From assembly GCA_963785155.1 (NCBI GenBank), contig CAWAUB010000003.1:84592-148591 (forward strand): DNA of 64,000 nucleotides. Reading direction: 5' to 3'. This document shows, piece after piece, positions 1-9,570 of this stretch. The notes under the pieces are model-generated. The model made no database searches and had not been told where the DNA came from. It saw nothing but the letters and a program-made list of their open reading frames with translations. The position numbers were made by a program, and so were the translations under genes. Source of the DNA: DASUSH01 sp963785155. Lineage in GTDB: Bacteria > Actinomycetota > Thermoleophilia > Solirubrobacterales > 70-9. Within the stretch, counting starts at the first letter, position 1, and each line of letters begins with the position of its first letter.

Positions 1-109
1 GGAGCTCCTCGCCGAACTGCCGGTTCCAGGCGTTCAGCGAGTCCGGGCGGTTGAGGGTGATGACGGCGGCGCCGTCGGAAGTCTCGAGCTTGACCGTGGG
101 TTCGCTCAC
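1..109 (-). CDS. Enoyl-CoA hydratase/isomerase family protein, N-terminal part only
   Basis: The first 36 residues of a crotonase are encoded from a GTG at 109 and run off the left edge. The visible stretch reads as a beta strand followed by ITLNRP and SLNAWN, the usual crotonase N-terminus (ITLNRPxxxNAL). The GTG overlaps the TGA of rlmN by 4 nt (GTGA), so it is the last visible gene of the minus-strand run M1 peptidase, M14 peptidase, rlmN, crotonase. The substrate cannot be judged because the oxyanion-hole and catalytic regions lie outside the window. Confidence 0.8.
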   Translation of the reverse strand, partial: MSEPTVKLETSDGAAVITLNRPDSLNAWNRQFGEEL

Positions 110-1095
110 GCAGCGGAGCGTACTGCCGCGAGCTGGCCGCAGGCGGCCGCGATGTCCTGGCCGCGGGTCAGGCGGACGGTCGCGCGCAGCCCGCGCTCCT
201 CCAGGCGCTCGCGGAAGGCGGCGATCCGCTCCGGCGAGGAGCCCTCGAAGGACGCGTCAGTCGGGTTGTAGGGGATGAGGTTGACCTTGTAGGTGCGGGG
301 GTCGAGCACGTCGGCCAGCTCGTCCGCCTGCTCGGGGCGGTCGTTCACGCGGTCGAGCATCAGGTACTCGACGAAGACGGTCCGATTGCGGCGCTCGTGG
401 TAGGCCTCGCACGCGGCGAGGACGTCGGCGAGCGGGTAGCGGTCATTGACCGGCATCAGCTCCGACCGCAGCACCGGATCAGCCGCGTGCAGCGAGAGCG
501 CGAGGCGGATCGGCCGCTCCGACTCCGTCAGCCGCTCGATCCCGGGGACCCAGCCGACGGTCGAGATCGCCGTGCGGCGATTCGTGATGCCGATCTCCGG
601 CAGCCGCTCGCAGCTTGCGAGGACGGCGTCGATGTTCATCATCGGCTCGCCCATCCCCATGAAGACGAGGTGGTTGATCGGCGCGCGGCGGCGGAAGTGC
701 AGGACCTGGTCGACGATCTCCGACTCGGTCAGGTTGCGACCGAAGTTCATCGAGCCGGTCGCGCAGAAGGTGCAGGTGAGCGGGCAGCCCGACTGGGAGG
801 AGACGCAGATCGAGCGCCGCCCGTCGCGGTAGCTCATCAGCACCGCCTCCACCGGCCGCCCGTCGGCGGTCTCGAAGAGCGCCTTGCGCGTGCCGTCGCG
901 CGAGGTCGCCTCGGCCGCGACCTCGAGGGTCGAGAACGGGACCGCGTCGGCGAGCGCATCGCGCAGCTCGCCCGGCAGGTTCGTCATCTCGCCGTAGCCA
1001 TGCGCGCCGCGGGCGGCCCATTCACGGACCTGGCCGACGCGATAGGCCGGCTCGCCGCGCTCGGCGAGGAAGCTCTCGAGCAGAGCGAAGTCCAT
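106..1095 (-). CDS. rlmN: Dual-specificity rRNA/tRNA (adenine-C2) methyltransferase RlmN
   Basis: A 329-residue radical-SAM enzyme that methylates C2 of A2503 in 23S rRNA and, in known members, A37 of some tRNAs. The radical-SAM CxxxCxxC motif is at C104, C108 and C111 (GCPLTCTFC). The GMGEPMMN glycine-rich segment follows, and the C-terminal RGQDIAAACGQLA carries the methyl-carrying cysteine, C319 here. Length is normal for the family and no frame breaks are seen. The ATG at 1095 is 15 nt from the stop of the M14 gene, so it is probably co-transcribed with the peptidases, an unusual partnership for a housekeeping RNA modifier. Confidence 0.97.
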   Translation of the reverse strand: MDFALLESFLAERGEPAYRVGQVREWAARGAHGYGEMTNLPGELRDALADAVPFSTLEVAAEATSRDGTRKALFETADGRPVEAVLMSYRDGRRSICVSSQSGCPLTCTFCATGSMNFGRNLTESEIVDQVLHFRRRAPINHLVFMGMGEPMMNIDAVLASCERLPEIGITNRRTAISTVGWVPGIERLTESERPIRLALSLHAADPVLRSELMPVNDRYPLADVLAACEAYHERRNRTVFVEYLMLDRVNDRPEQADELADVLDPRTYKVNLIPYNPTDASFEGSSPERIAAFRERLEERGLRATVRLTRGQDIAAACGQLAAVRSAA

Positions 1096-1109
1096 GACTT
1101 CAGGCTAGG

Positions 1110-3620
1110 TCAGTCGCAGCTGCTGAGGCGGTCGCGACCGCTGCCGCCCACGCACTCGTTGCGTCCCTTGCCTCCCGAGAGGCGATCGTCGCCCGATGCC
1201 CCTCGGAGTGTGTCGTTGCCGTCCGAGCCCTTCAGCAGGTCGTCACCCTTCTGGCCGAGCAGCTGGTCGGCGCCGTCGCCACCCTTCAGCGAGTCGGCGC
1301 CCGACTCCCCGCACACGATGTCCTTGCCCTTTCCGGGCTTGACCGTGTCGTCGCCGTTGCCGGCCGCGATGACGTCGGGATGCGAGGTTCCGATGATGGT
1401 GTCGGTGCCGCCGGTCCCGATCACGGTGATCGGCTTGCCGCCGCAGGTCGGGATCTCGCCGTTGCCGCCTCCTCCGCCATCGGTCCCGTCGGCACACAGG
1501 CCCGTCCAGTCGACGCTCACCTGCTCGCCGCGGCGGATCAGCACCTGCTGGGCGACGCTCCGCTCCTGATCGGGTCGCTTGCAGGTCATCGTCCAGGCTT
1601 CCACCGGCGGTCCGCCGTCGGCGTAGACGTCGGGCCGCACAGACTGGTTCACGTGCCAGGAGTACTGGCCTGAGTCGGGGACGTCGAGGTCGGTCTCGAT
1701 CTCGTAGTCGACCGGCTTGCCGTTGCCCTTCGTGCACGCGTGCGCCGTCGCAGGTGGGAAGCGAGAAGCTCTTCTCGATCCGCAGCGTCGCGTCGGCCGG
1801 GGCGGCACCGGTGATCACGCCGTGGTTGGCGGTGTTGGCGGCCTCCTCGCCCGCGACGCATGAAGGCCTCGCGGACCCCGTCGTTCGGGTCGGCCGGCTA
1901 GCCGAGGTACTCGGAGACGACCATCGTGCGCGTAGTCGGCGTGGAAGTTCGGGCCTCGGGCCTCGGGCGTGTAGCCGTAGGCGCCCTGAGCGAAGTAGTT
2001 CCAGTCCTCGGTCGCGCCGGTGATGTCGCAGAGCGTCTCGTAGCCGAGCTCGAGGATCCGGCGCCCAGCCGGCTCGCGTGCCGGCGGCCACCGCATGCGC
2101 CGAGCGCCTCCATCGCCGGCTCGTCCGGGGACGGCGCCGTCGTGGCCGTCCCGCAGTCATCGTCGTAGGCCTGAGGGTCGGTCGTCTGCGGCATGAAGTC
2201 GGCGTTGAAGCCGGGCTGGCGAAGCCAGCTGCCCGTCAGTGAAGGTGTGGTTGGAGATCACGACCGTGGGGTGGACCGACTCCGAGAGCGTCGAGGAAGG
2301 CCTGGGTCTCGGGCTCGGAGTAGGGCCCGGCACCGCGGTAGGTCTGGGCTCCCGGCCGACGGGATCGTCGCTCGAGCCCGGCCCGCCCCAGTACGCGCCG
2401 TAGTTCCGGTTGAGGTCGACGCCGGTGGTGCGCGCCGCACAGGGAATCGCCTGGTCGGCGGGTGACGCCGCGGCAGTTCTTGCGCCGGTAGGCGCCGGTA
2501 GCCGCCGCGCTCTGTCCGATGGTCAGCTCGAAGAAGTCGTCGCGTCGGATGCCAGTGCCGAAGCTGGCGCGAGGCGATGAAGCCGTCGGGGTTGATGACC
2601 GGGAACGGATCACTACGCGGACGTGCTGTCGAGCAGCTGCGGTGATCCGCGGATCGACTGCCGTAGCCCTTCGCCAGATCGATCGCGAACTCCATCGGGA
2701 ACTCGCCGGATGGCCACTCGCGCGCGTGGTGGAGGCCGAGGTTGAGGAAGACGGGGCGCCCGTCGTCGGCCGGTTCACGCCGGCGGCGATCTCGACGCCC
2801 TCGATCGGGCGGCCCTCGAGGCGAGGTGCCGATGGTGATCGAGCGGACGTGTCCGGGATGCTGCGGCGGCGAGCGCCTTCATCTCGGTCGTGTAGTCCGC
2901 GTACTCGCGGTAGTCGTCCGCGTGCGCTGGGGAGCGCGTCGACGCCGGGTGCTGGCGGCGGGCCGCGCGGTCTTCACTGGGCCCGATCACTCGTCGCGGG
3001 CGGCGAGGTCGTGGCGATGACCACGTCGGTTCGAAACCGCTCGCGGCGAGCCGGCTCCGCTCGGCGTCGGAGTAGAGGACGAGGGTCCCGCGGCGGTCGG
3101 CGAGACGTCGTGGGTCACGTCCAAGCCGAGCGACTCGAGCTCGAGGACGTCCTCGGCATCCGTCGATCGCGCACCGATCTCGAGGGAGGCGCGCTCGTCC
3201 GGGACCGTCGCGGGAAACGCCATCTCGTAGAGGTCGATCGTGAGCGGGCACGTCGCGACTCCGCCCGCGAGCCGGCAGGCCTGGATCCGGACTCGTTCGC
3301 CCTCGCGGACCCAGAGGTTCACCCGCTCGCAGCGAGCCCGAGGTCGTCGATGCGGCGGTCGCTCCGTTCGCCTCGAACGCGGCGAGGTCCCAGTCGGGAG
3401 CGTAGGGATCGCCGCCGAGGCGCAGGGTCAGGTAGCCCTCGGCGGGCGCCGTCCAGCGCTCGCGGGCGATGCCCGGGGTGCCGGCGGGAAGGGGTTTCGC
3501 GCCGCACTCCCGCTCGGCGGGCTGCGCGATCGAGAGCGCTCGCGTCTCGATCGCCGACGCGCTCGCCGGCGCGGCGCACACGGCGATTCCCGCCAGAAGT
3601 AGAAGCCCCGCTCGTCTCAT
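1110..3620 (-). pseudogene. Secreted M14 zinc carboxypeptidase with RTX-like repeat tail, multiply frameshifted
   Basis: Pieces of one protein lie in order in different reading frames. The ATG at 3620 opens a signal peptide (RRAGLLLLAGIAVCAAPASA). It is followed by a pre-domain, then M14 landmarks: LHHAREW near 2.72 kb (zinc His and Glu), NPDGF near 2.59 kb, SNHTFT near 2.24 kb (third zinc His) and GATEDWNY near 2.01 kb (catalytic Glu). The last 230 codons (1110-1808) are open. They hold a beta-sandwich-like region and about six GGxGxDxL-type calcium-binding repeats ending at CD. About ten indels between 1.74 and 3.35 kb interrupt it. The gene starts 3 nt after the M1 peptidase stop. All active-site residues survive locally, which suggests assembly error or recent decay rather than an old pseudogene. 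Confidence 0.8.
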
Positions 3621-3623
3621 CGC

Positions 3624-5016
3624 CTACCAGTCTTGCGGCTTCGCGGGGTCGAAGAGCCAGACCTGGAAGAAGTTGCCGAGGTCCTGGCCGGACTCGCGCT
3701 CGGCCAGCGCGATGAACTGGTCTGTGTTGACGTTGCCGTAGGCGTGCTCGGCGGTCCAGGTGGTCAGGATGCGGAAGAAGGTGCCGTCGCCGATCTTCTC
3801 GCGCAGCGCCTGCAGGGTCATCGCTCCCCGCTGGTAGACCGAGGTGGCGAAGAGGTGCTCGACACCCGGATCGCCGGGGGGCGGCTGCCAGACGGACTTC
3901 TCGGCCTCGGGGATGCCGTATTGCGAGTCGAAGATCTCCTTGGCCGTGTCGCCGCCGTGGTCCTCGCTGTAGAGCCACTCGGCGTAGGTGGCGAAGCCCT
4001 CGTTGAGCCAGATGTTCGGCCAGCTCTCGACCGACAACGAGTCGCCGAACCACTGGTGCGCGAGCTCGTGGATGACGAGGCCCGTGCTCGGAAGGCTCGT
4101 GTAGAGGGGCCGGGCCTGTGTCTCGAGCGCGTAGGGGAAGGCCTTGATCTTGTCGACGATGCCGCCGTTCGCGGAGAACGGGTAGGGGCCGAAGCGGCCC
4201 GCGAGGTAGTCGGTCAGCTTCGGCGTGCGGAACAGGGGCCGCGACTTGCCGTCGGGGTTCTTCGTGTTGCGCTTCACCGCGGGATCGATCGCGTAGAGCT
4301 CCGGAATCCCCGCCTCGCTCGCCTCGGTGATGTCGAATTTCCCGATCGCGACCGTCGCCAGGTAGGTCGCCATCGGCTGGGTCTCCTGCCAGCTCCAGGT
4401 CCGCTTGTCGCCGCTCTTGGCTGCGGCCGGCCAGCTCGCCGTTGGAGATCGCCTGGAGTTTCTTCGGCACCGTCAGGTCGATCGTGAACAGGGCCTTGTC
4501 GGAGGGGTGGTCGTTGCAGGGGAACCAGGTCGGCGCGCCCTGGGGCTCGCCCGGGGCGGCGGCGCCGTCGCCGGTCGCGATCCAGCCCTCGGTCGCGCCG
4601 TCGGGGTCCTTGATCGCCTTCGGCACGCCGCCGTAGGCGACGTCGACGGTGAACTCGGCGCCGGCGGGTATCTGCGCCGCGGGCGTGATGACGAGCTCCT
4701 GGCCCGACTGCTCGAAGCCCGCGGCCGTGCCGTTCACCTCCACGTCGCTGACCTTCATCTGCTTGCGGAGGTCGAGGTTGAACTGGTCGAGCGGGATCGT
4801 CGCGGTGGCGGTGATCGCGGCGTCGGCGGCGATCCGGTTCTTCTTCGGCCTGTAGTCGATCGCGAGGTCGTAGCTCGAGACGTCGTAGCCGCCGTTGCCG
4901 GCATTCGGGAAGTAGGGGTCGCCGAGGCCCTTCGAGCCGACGTCGGCCGACGCCGCCGAGGGCAGCGCGAGCGAGGCGAGCGCGAGGCTCATCGATAGGA
5001 AGCGGCGACTACTCAT
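3624..5016 (-). CDS. Secreted M1 family aminopeptidase, one frameshift near 4431
   Basis: The ATG at 5016 opens a signal peptide (RRFLSMSLALASLALPSAASA). The N-terminal saddle domain is in one frame to about 4431, and the catalytic domain is in another from there to the stop at 3624. The catalytic part has HELAHQW (HExxH zinc site) and the downstream NEGFATYAEW glutamate. At the junction, changing one base in the GGCCGGCC region restores a continuous NGELAG...SGDKRTWSWQE reading. About 464 residues fits the short secreted M1 forms. It lies 3 nt upstream of the M14 gene, and the two probably act together on extracellular peptides. Confidence 0.88.
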
Positions 5017-5056
5017 CGGCTGAACCTCTAACAGCGGGGTAGGCTCGGAGGATCGG

Positions 5057-5800
5057 ATGCCCGAGCAGGTAGAAGTCGAAACGGTAGGCGGCGTGGCTTT
5101 GGTGCGGATAAAGCGTCCGCCCGCGAACGCGCTTGCACCCGACCTGCTCGCGGAGGGCGCGGCGATGATGGAGGAGCTGCGCGCCGACCCTCCCGATGCG
5201 CTGGTCGTGACGGGTGAGGGCGAGTTCTTCTCCGGCGGCGCCGACCTGAAGCTGACGCCGACGCTGGCCCCGGACGAGCTGGCGGGGATGGTTTCCGGGA
5301 TCAACCGCCTGTTCATCGACTGGTACGGGTTCCCGCGCCCGGTCGTCGCTGCGGTCAACGGCCATGCGGTCGCCGGGGGCATGATCCTCGCGATCTGCGC
5401 CGACCGCCGGATCGGCTCGGAGACGGCGACCTATGGCCTCACCGAGGTCCGCGTCGGTTTCCCCTATCCCGCGGCGGCGATCGCCTGCGTTCGCGCCGAG
5501 CTGTCGAAGGAGGCGGCCCGGCGCTGCGTCCTGGAGGGCGAGTTGCTCGATGCCGAGACCGCCCTCGGCTACGGCCTGGTCGACGAGCTGCTCCCCGCCG
5601 GCGAGGTCCTCGACCGCTCGTTCGAGGTCGCGCGCGAGCTGGCGAAGCTGCCGACCCGCGCCTACGAGACCGTCAAGGAGCAGCTCCGCGGCCCTGCCCT
5701 CGAGCTGATGCGAAGCGGGGCCGCGGCGGACCCGATGAGCGAGGCGTGGCTCGCGGACGAGTCGGCGGCCGCGGCCAAGGCAGCGATCGAGAAATCGTGA
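5057..5800 (+). CDS. Enoyl-CoA hydratase/isomerase family protein
   Basis: A 247-residue crotonase-fold protein. FFSGGADLK supplies the first oxyanion-hole segment, and HAVAGGMILAICADRRI carries the GG segment of the CoA-binding crotonase signature. The position of the usual hydratase Glu (in G-x-PE) is occupied by TEVRVGFPYP, so hydratase chemistry is not certain; an isomerase or other crotonase reaction is possible. It is divergent from the M1 peptidase with 40 bp between starts. Its TGA overlaps the GTG of the next gene (GTGA), so the two are translationally coupled. Confidence 0.9.
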   Translation: MPEQVEVETVGGVALVRIKRPPANALAPDLLAEGAAMMEELRADPPDALVVTGEGEFFSGGADLKLTPTLAPDELAGMVSGINRLFIDWYGFPRPVVAAVNGHAVAGGMILAICADRRIGSETATYGLTEVRVGFPYPAAAIACVRAELSKEAARRCVLEGELLDAETALGYGLVDELLPAGEVLDRSFEVARELAKLPTRAYETVKEQLRGPALELMRSGAAADPMSEAWLADESAAAAKAAIEKS

Positions 5801-6423
5801 ACCGCTTCGCCCCGCTCACCGGCGTCGTCTTCGCTGTGCTCTTCGGGGTGGGGAGCGCCCTCTGGTACTTCGACGCTCCGGAATCGGTCGGCGACCCCGC
5901 CGAGATCGCGCAGTTCTACATCGACCACTCGACCGCCGTGATCGTCGGATCGCTGCTGGCGCTCGTCGGGACGGTCTTTTTCATCGTCTTCGCAGCGGTC
6001 GTGCACCGCGTTCTCAGCAATGCCGACGGATCGGGAGGTTGGCTTCCCACGGTCGCGCTCCTCGGCGCCGCCGGGTTGGTCGCCGCGGGATTCGCCGCCG
6101 AGTCGATCAACGCCGCCGCCGCCCTTCGCGCCGACGAGGACGTGGTCATCTCGGCCCAGGCCGCGCAGATCTACTTCGACATCTCCCAGGTCTTCGGGTT
6201 CCCCGTCGCCGGGGTCGGCATCGCCGCGTTCACCGGCGCGATCGGGCTGGTCGCGCTGCGGACCGGGCAGGTCATCCCTCACTGGCTTGCCTTGGTCACG
6301 ATGGCCCTGGCGCTGATCTCGATCATCCTGCCGCTCGCCTTCATCGGCGTGTTCGCATTCGCGCCATGGGTCGCGATCGTCAGCCTGGTCCTCTTCGCGC
6401 GGCTCTCGCCCTCAACCGCCTAG
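5797..6423 (+). CDS. Multi-pass membrane protein of unknown function
   Basis: 208 residues from a GTG that overlaps the crotonase stop. About six hydrophobic segments are visible: one near residues 5-25, one at about 48-72 that ends in VHRVL, one at about 83-103, and three in the last 80 residues. Loops are short, and the FDAPESVGDPAEIAQFYIDHS segment between helices 1 and 2 is the only sizeable soluble part. It resembles DUF4386-like membrane proteins common in soil actinobacteria, but I cannot name a function. Its 3' end overlaps the convergent amidase by 12 nt. Confidence 0.8.
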   Translation: MNRFAPLTGVVFAVLFGVGSALWYFDAPESVGDPAEIAQFYIDHSTAVIVGSLLALVGTVFFIVFAAVVHRVLSNADGSGGWLPTVALLGAAGLVAAGFAAESINAAAALRADEDVVISAQAAQIYFDISQVFGFPVAGVGIAAFTGAIGLVALRTGQVIPHWLALVTMALALISIILPLAFIGVFAFAPWVAIVSLVLFARLSPSTA

Positions 6424-7815
6424 CGGCGGGCGCTGCTCCGGCCAGCCGAGCTCGCGCTCGAGCTGGGCGGCGACCGGGAGGATCGCGGTCTCCCCGTTCG
6501 GCGGGCCGACCAGCTGCGCGGCCAGCGGCAGTCCCTTCGAGGAGATCCCGGCCGGGATCGAGGCGGCGGGGTTGCCCAGCAGGTTCCAGATCGCGCAGTA
6601 GGCGATGTACGGCTGGGCGCGGAGGGCGGCGCCCCAGAAGCCGACGCCGTCGAGTACCCCGACCGGCCGCGGCTGCTCGCAGATCGTCGGCGTCAGCAGC
6701 AGGTCCCAATCCGCGAAGAACCGGTTGACCTCGTCGGCCATCCGCTCGCCCTGGCCGATCGCCCACTCCACCGCGCGGTCTCCGAAGAGGCGGCCGATCG
6801 CCAGCGCGTACTTCGTCCGGCGCTCCAGTCGCTCCGGGTGCTCCATCAGCGCGGCCTCGGCGCGAATGCCGCCGAGGAACTGGGGGATGAATGCGGCCGA
6901 CGGATCGGGGTAATCGGGGTCGGCCTCGCCGACCTCGTGGCCGAGGTCGCGGAGCGTCTGCGCCACCGATTCGAGCGCCGAGCGCTGCTCGCCGTCGAGC
7001 TTCACGAATCGCGCCGTCGGCTTCGTCGAGAGCGCGATCCGCAGCTGGCCCGGCTCGGCGGCGGCCGCGTCGGCGAAGGACCTCGGCGGGTCCGGAGCCG
7101 TGAAGCGGTCGCCCGGCGCGTTGCCGCGGACGGCGTCGTAGAAGAGGGCGGAGTCGGCGACCCGGCGGGTGAGCGGCCCGATCGTCCCGAGCCGGCCCCA
7201 GAGCGCCGGCAGCGGCGCGAAGGACACCCGGCCCAGCTGCGGCTTCAGCCCGAAGAGGCCGCAGCAGGCTGACGGGATGCGGATCGAGCCGCCACCGTCA
7301 CCGCCGAGCGCGGCGCCGACCATTCCCGACGCGACCGCCGCGGCGGTGCCGCCGCTCGAGCCGCCCGGCGTCCGCGACGGATCCCAGGGATTGCGCGTGT
7401 AGCCGAAGGTCTGGGTCTCGGTGAACGGCCACTGGCCGAACTCGGAGAGGTGGGTCTTGCCGATGATCACGGCGCCCGCCTCGCGTAGCCGCCGGGTGGC
7501 CGCGCCGTCCTCGGCGACCGGGCTCGGGTTCGCCGAGCCGCCGTACATGGTCGCCTGGCCGGCGACGTCGTTCTCGTCCTTGATCGCGACGGGGACGCCG
7601 TGGAGTGGTCCGCGCTCGCCGTTCGCCGAGTCGCGGGCGTCGGCCTCCGCAAGCGCCTCGTCCGCCATCACGATCCGAAAGGCGTTCAGCTCGGGATCAA
7701 GCCGCGCGATACGCGCGAGCAGAGCCTCGGTCAGCTCCCGCGAGGAGATCTCGCCATCGCGAATCAGCTCCGCCTGGCGAGCGATCCCGGCGAAGGCAAG
7801 TTCAACCGCATCCAC
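6412..7815 (-). CDS. Amidase signature family enzyme
   Basis: A 467-residue amidase hydrolysing an amide to acid and ammonia. The Ser-cisSer-Lys triad is visible as K79 (VAIKDEN), the cis-Ser in GGSSGG (S153/S154) and the nucleophile S177 in GGDGGGSIRIP. Length and spacing match the family. It lacks obvious GatB/GatC neighbours, so it is probably a catabolic amidase and not the tRNA amidotransferase subunit GatA. Its start is 80 bp from the next minus-strand gene, and that gap carries two palindromes. Confidence 0.93.
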   Translation of the reverse strand: MDAVELAFAGIARQAELIRDGEISSRELTEALLARIARLDPELNAFRIVMADEALAEADARDSANGERGPLHGVPVAIKDENDVAGQATMYGGSANPSPVAEDGAATRRLREAGAVIIGKTHLSEFGQWPFTETQTFGYTRNPWDPSRTPGGSSGGTAAAVASGMVGAALGGDGGGSIRIPSACCGLFGLKPQLGRVSFAPLPALWGRLGTIGPLTRRVADSALFYDAVRGNAPGDRFTAPDPPRSFADAAAAEPGQLRIALSTKPTARFVKLDGEQRSALESVAQTLRDLGHEVGEADPDYPDPSAAFIPQFLGGIRAEAALMEHPERLERRTKYALAIGRLFGDRAVEWAIGQGERMADEVNRFFADWDLLLTPTICEQPRPVGVLDGVGFWGAALRAQPYIAYCAIWNLLGNPAASIPAGISSKGLPLAAQLVGPPNGETAILPVAAQLERELGWPEQRPPLGG

Positions 7816-7822
7816 GAGCGAA

Positions 7823-7850
7823 ACCTAAAGGGGTCAGACCCCCTTTAGGT
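7823..7850. repeat. Palindrome with GGGGTCAGACCCC core, copy 1
   Basis: The arms ACCTAAAGGGG-TC and GA-CCCCCTTTAGGT pair almost perfectly, with one extra C in the right arm. The 13-nt core GGGGTCAGACCCC recurs inside a coding region at 40322-40338. It sits between two minus-strand genes, immediately upstream of the amidase start and adjacent to a second palindrome. No T-run follows, so a repetitive palindromic element is more likely than a classical terminator. Confidence 0.7.
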
Positions 7851-7865
7851 GCAAAGTCGACACAA

Positions 7866-7894
7866 GGTGCCTGGCACCTCAGGTGCCAGGCACC
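7866..7894. repeat. Nested perfect palindrome, GGTGCCTGGCACC family
   Basis: Two 14-nt arms, GGTGCCTGGCACCT and AGGTGCCAGGCACC, flank a single C and are perfectly complementary. Each arm is itself a palindrome (GGTGCC-N-GGCACC). The sulfatase stop codon begins 1 nt to the right at 7896, so in RNA this would form a strong hairpin directly after the sulfatase frame. It could act as a terminator or RNA 3'-end stabiliser, or simply be a REP-like repeat. Confidence 0.75.
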
Positions 7895-7895
7895 G

Positions 7896-9527
7896 TTAGG
7901 TGTTCGGCGCGGTGCCGGCCTCGGCCATCGCGACGCGCAGGCGCTCGCGCATCTCGTCGAGGCCCGCCTGGTCGGACTTGTCGAGGGCCTCGCCTGACTC
8001 CACGCCGACGAGGTTGTCCATCTCGTTCGGGTCGCGGTCGAGGTCGTAGAGCTCGTACTCGCTCTTCGCGTTGCCCGCCGGGTCGAAGTAGAGGCCGTAC
8101 TTCCAGCGGCCGTCGCCGACCGCGCGGACGCGGTTCGGCTGACCCGAAACGTTCTTCATCGCGGTGCCGGCCTGGTGGTCGTCGTAGGTGAAGTGGAAGC
8201 ACTCGTGGACCGAGGGAGCGGGGGAGACGTCGCGCAGCCACTCGTGATCGGTGCCGGCGTGCTCGGCGACGACCGGGCTCAGGTCCCTGCCCTTGAAGTC
8301 CCCGTTCGGCGAGGCGCCGGCCAGCGCGGCGAGCGTCGGCGTGATGTCGACTAGCCCCGCGATCGCATCGGTCTCGACGGGCTTCGGGAAAAGGGAAGGG
8401 CAGGAGACGACGATCGGCACCCGGACGGTCTCCTCGTAGGCGTTGAACGCCTTCTGGCGCAGGCCGCCGTGCGAGAGGCCCATCTCGCCGTGGTCGGAGA
8501 CACGTACGAGCACGGTGCGCGAGCGCAGGGACTCGGGATCGTCCGCGTCGCCGAGCGCGCCGACGACGCGGCCGAGCTTCTCGTCGATGACCTTGTGAAG
8601 GTAGGCGTAGAAATTGACGTAGTCCAGCCGGGCCTGGTGGTTGCGCAGCGGGCCGAGATAGGCAGTCATCCCCATCTGCATGACGGAGTGGACGTGCGGC
8701 TTGCCGAACAGGTTCTCGTCGTAGGACGGCGGCAACTCGACGCCGAGCTCGCGGAACTCCTCCCGGGCGTAGCCGCCGCGCTCATACGAGCTCGGATAGC
8801 CGAGGACGTCATGCGGGTTGACCAGCGAGACGATCAGGCAGAAGGGCTCCGGCAGGTCCTCCTGGCCGAGCCAATCCTCCACCTGGCGGGTGTAGACCTC
8901 GTCCCACCCCTCCTGGTACGGGCCGGCGTTGCCGCCGCCGAAGTTCTCGGCCTTCGTGTTCTCGCCGGCGTCCGGCGGCACCCAGCCGGCGAACCCGTAG
9001 TCGCGCTCGATGCGCTCGGAGTCGGCGTCGCTCCACTCGCCGCCGCCGGGGTGGGTCAGGTGCCACTTGCCGCGGTACTGGACCTCGTAGCCCTGCTTGC
9101 GAAGGATCGAGGCGAGGTTCGGGATGTCCGTGGGCAGCTCTGGCTCGTTCCCGGACTTCGGGCCCAGGCGCAGCAGGCCGCGGCCGAACCCGGCGAGCAT
9201 GCGCTCTCTGGGCGCGCCCTCCTTGCGCATCAGGTTGACCATGTTCTTCACGACGAACGGCGCGTTCTTCGGATCTGGAGTCAGGTCCGCCGCGGTGTGA
9301 GTCAGCGTGACCCCGTGCTGGGCCGGATAGACCCCGGTGAACAGCGTCGCCCGGCTGGGGGAGCACATGGAGGTGTTTGTGTAGCTCTGCCGGAAGCTCA
9401 GGCCGGTGCGGGAGATCTCGTGGTCGTTCGGCGTCAGGGAGCGAACGAACGAGGGATCGTCGGGCCAGTGGCGCGGCGTGCGCTGCTGGTCGGTGATCAG
9501 GAGGACGATGTTCGGCTTCGCGGCCAT
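7896..9527 (-). CDS. Sulfatase family hydrolase (alkaline-phosphatase superfamily)
   Basis: 543 residues from the ATG at 9527; an upstream in-frame start at 9563 is less likely because MAAKPNIVLLITDQ is the usual sulfatase N-terminus. Metal-binding Asp is in ITDQQ. The formylglycine site is C55 in CSPSR (CxPSR), and GKWH and the DHGEMG metal segment are present. No signal peptide is seen, so it is probably cytosolic. A C-x-P-S-R sulfatase needs a formylglycine-generating enzyme, which is not in this window. The natural sulfate ester is unknown. It is divergent from the PPOX gene with a 43-bp gap. Confidence 0.93.
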   Translation of the reverse strand: MAAKPNIVLLITDQQRTPRHWPDDPSFVRSLTPNDHEISRTGLSFRQSYTNTSMCSPSRATLFTGVYPAQHGVTLTHTAADLTPDPKNAPFVVKNMVNLMRKEGAPRERMLAGFGRGLLRLGPKSGNEPELPTDIPNLASILRKQGYEVQYRGKWHLTHPGGGEWSDADSERIERDYGFAGWVPPDAGENTKAENFGGGNAGPYQEGWDEVYTRQVEDWLGQEDLPEPFCLIVSLVNPHDVLGYPSSYERGGYAREEFRELGVELPPSYDENLFGKPHVHSVMQMGMTAYLGPLRNHQARLDYVNFYAYLHKVIDEKLGRVVGALGDADDPESLRSRTVLVRVSDHGEMGLSHGGLRQKAFNAYEETVRVPIVVSCPSLFPKPVETDAIAGLVDITPTLAALAGASPNGDFKGRDLSPVVAEHAGTDHEWLRDVSPAPSVHECFHFTYDDHQAGTAMKNVSGQPNRVRAVGDGRWKYGLYFDPAGNAKSEYELYDLDRDPNEMDNLVGVESGEALDKSDQAGLDEMRERLRVAMAEAGTAPNT

Positions 9528-9570
9528 CGCGGCGATCCTATTTGCGCCGGACCCTCGGCACAATCAGCCC

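Noticed and set aside
1110..3620. Programmed frameshifting or phase variation as explanation of the M14 gene
   Set aside because: There are too many shifts, with no repeated slippery sequence or simple-sequence tract at the breakpoints I could inspect.
6412..7815. GatA subunit of the tRNA-dependent amidotransferase
   Set aside because: No gatB or gatC is adjacent, and the C-terminal region is closer to general catabolic amidases.
8469..9540. A long plus-strand open frame opposite the sulfatase gene
   Set aside because: No recognisable domain, and a GC-rich antisense shadow; the sulfatase motifs are on the minus strand.
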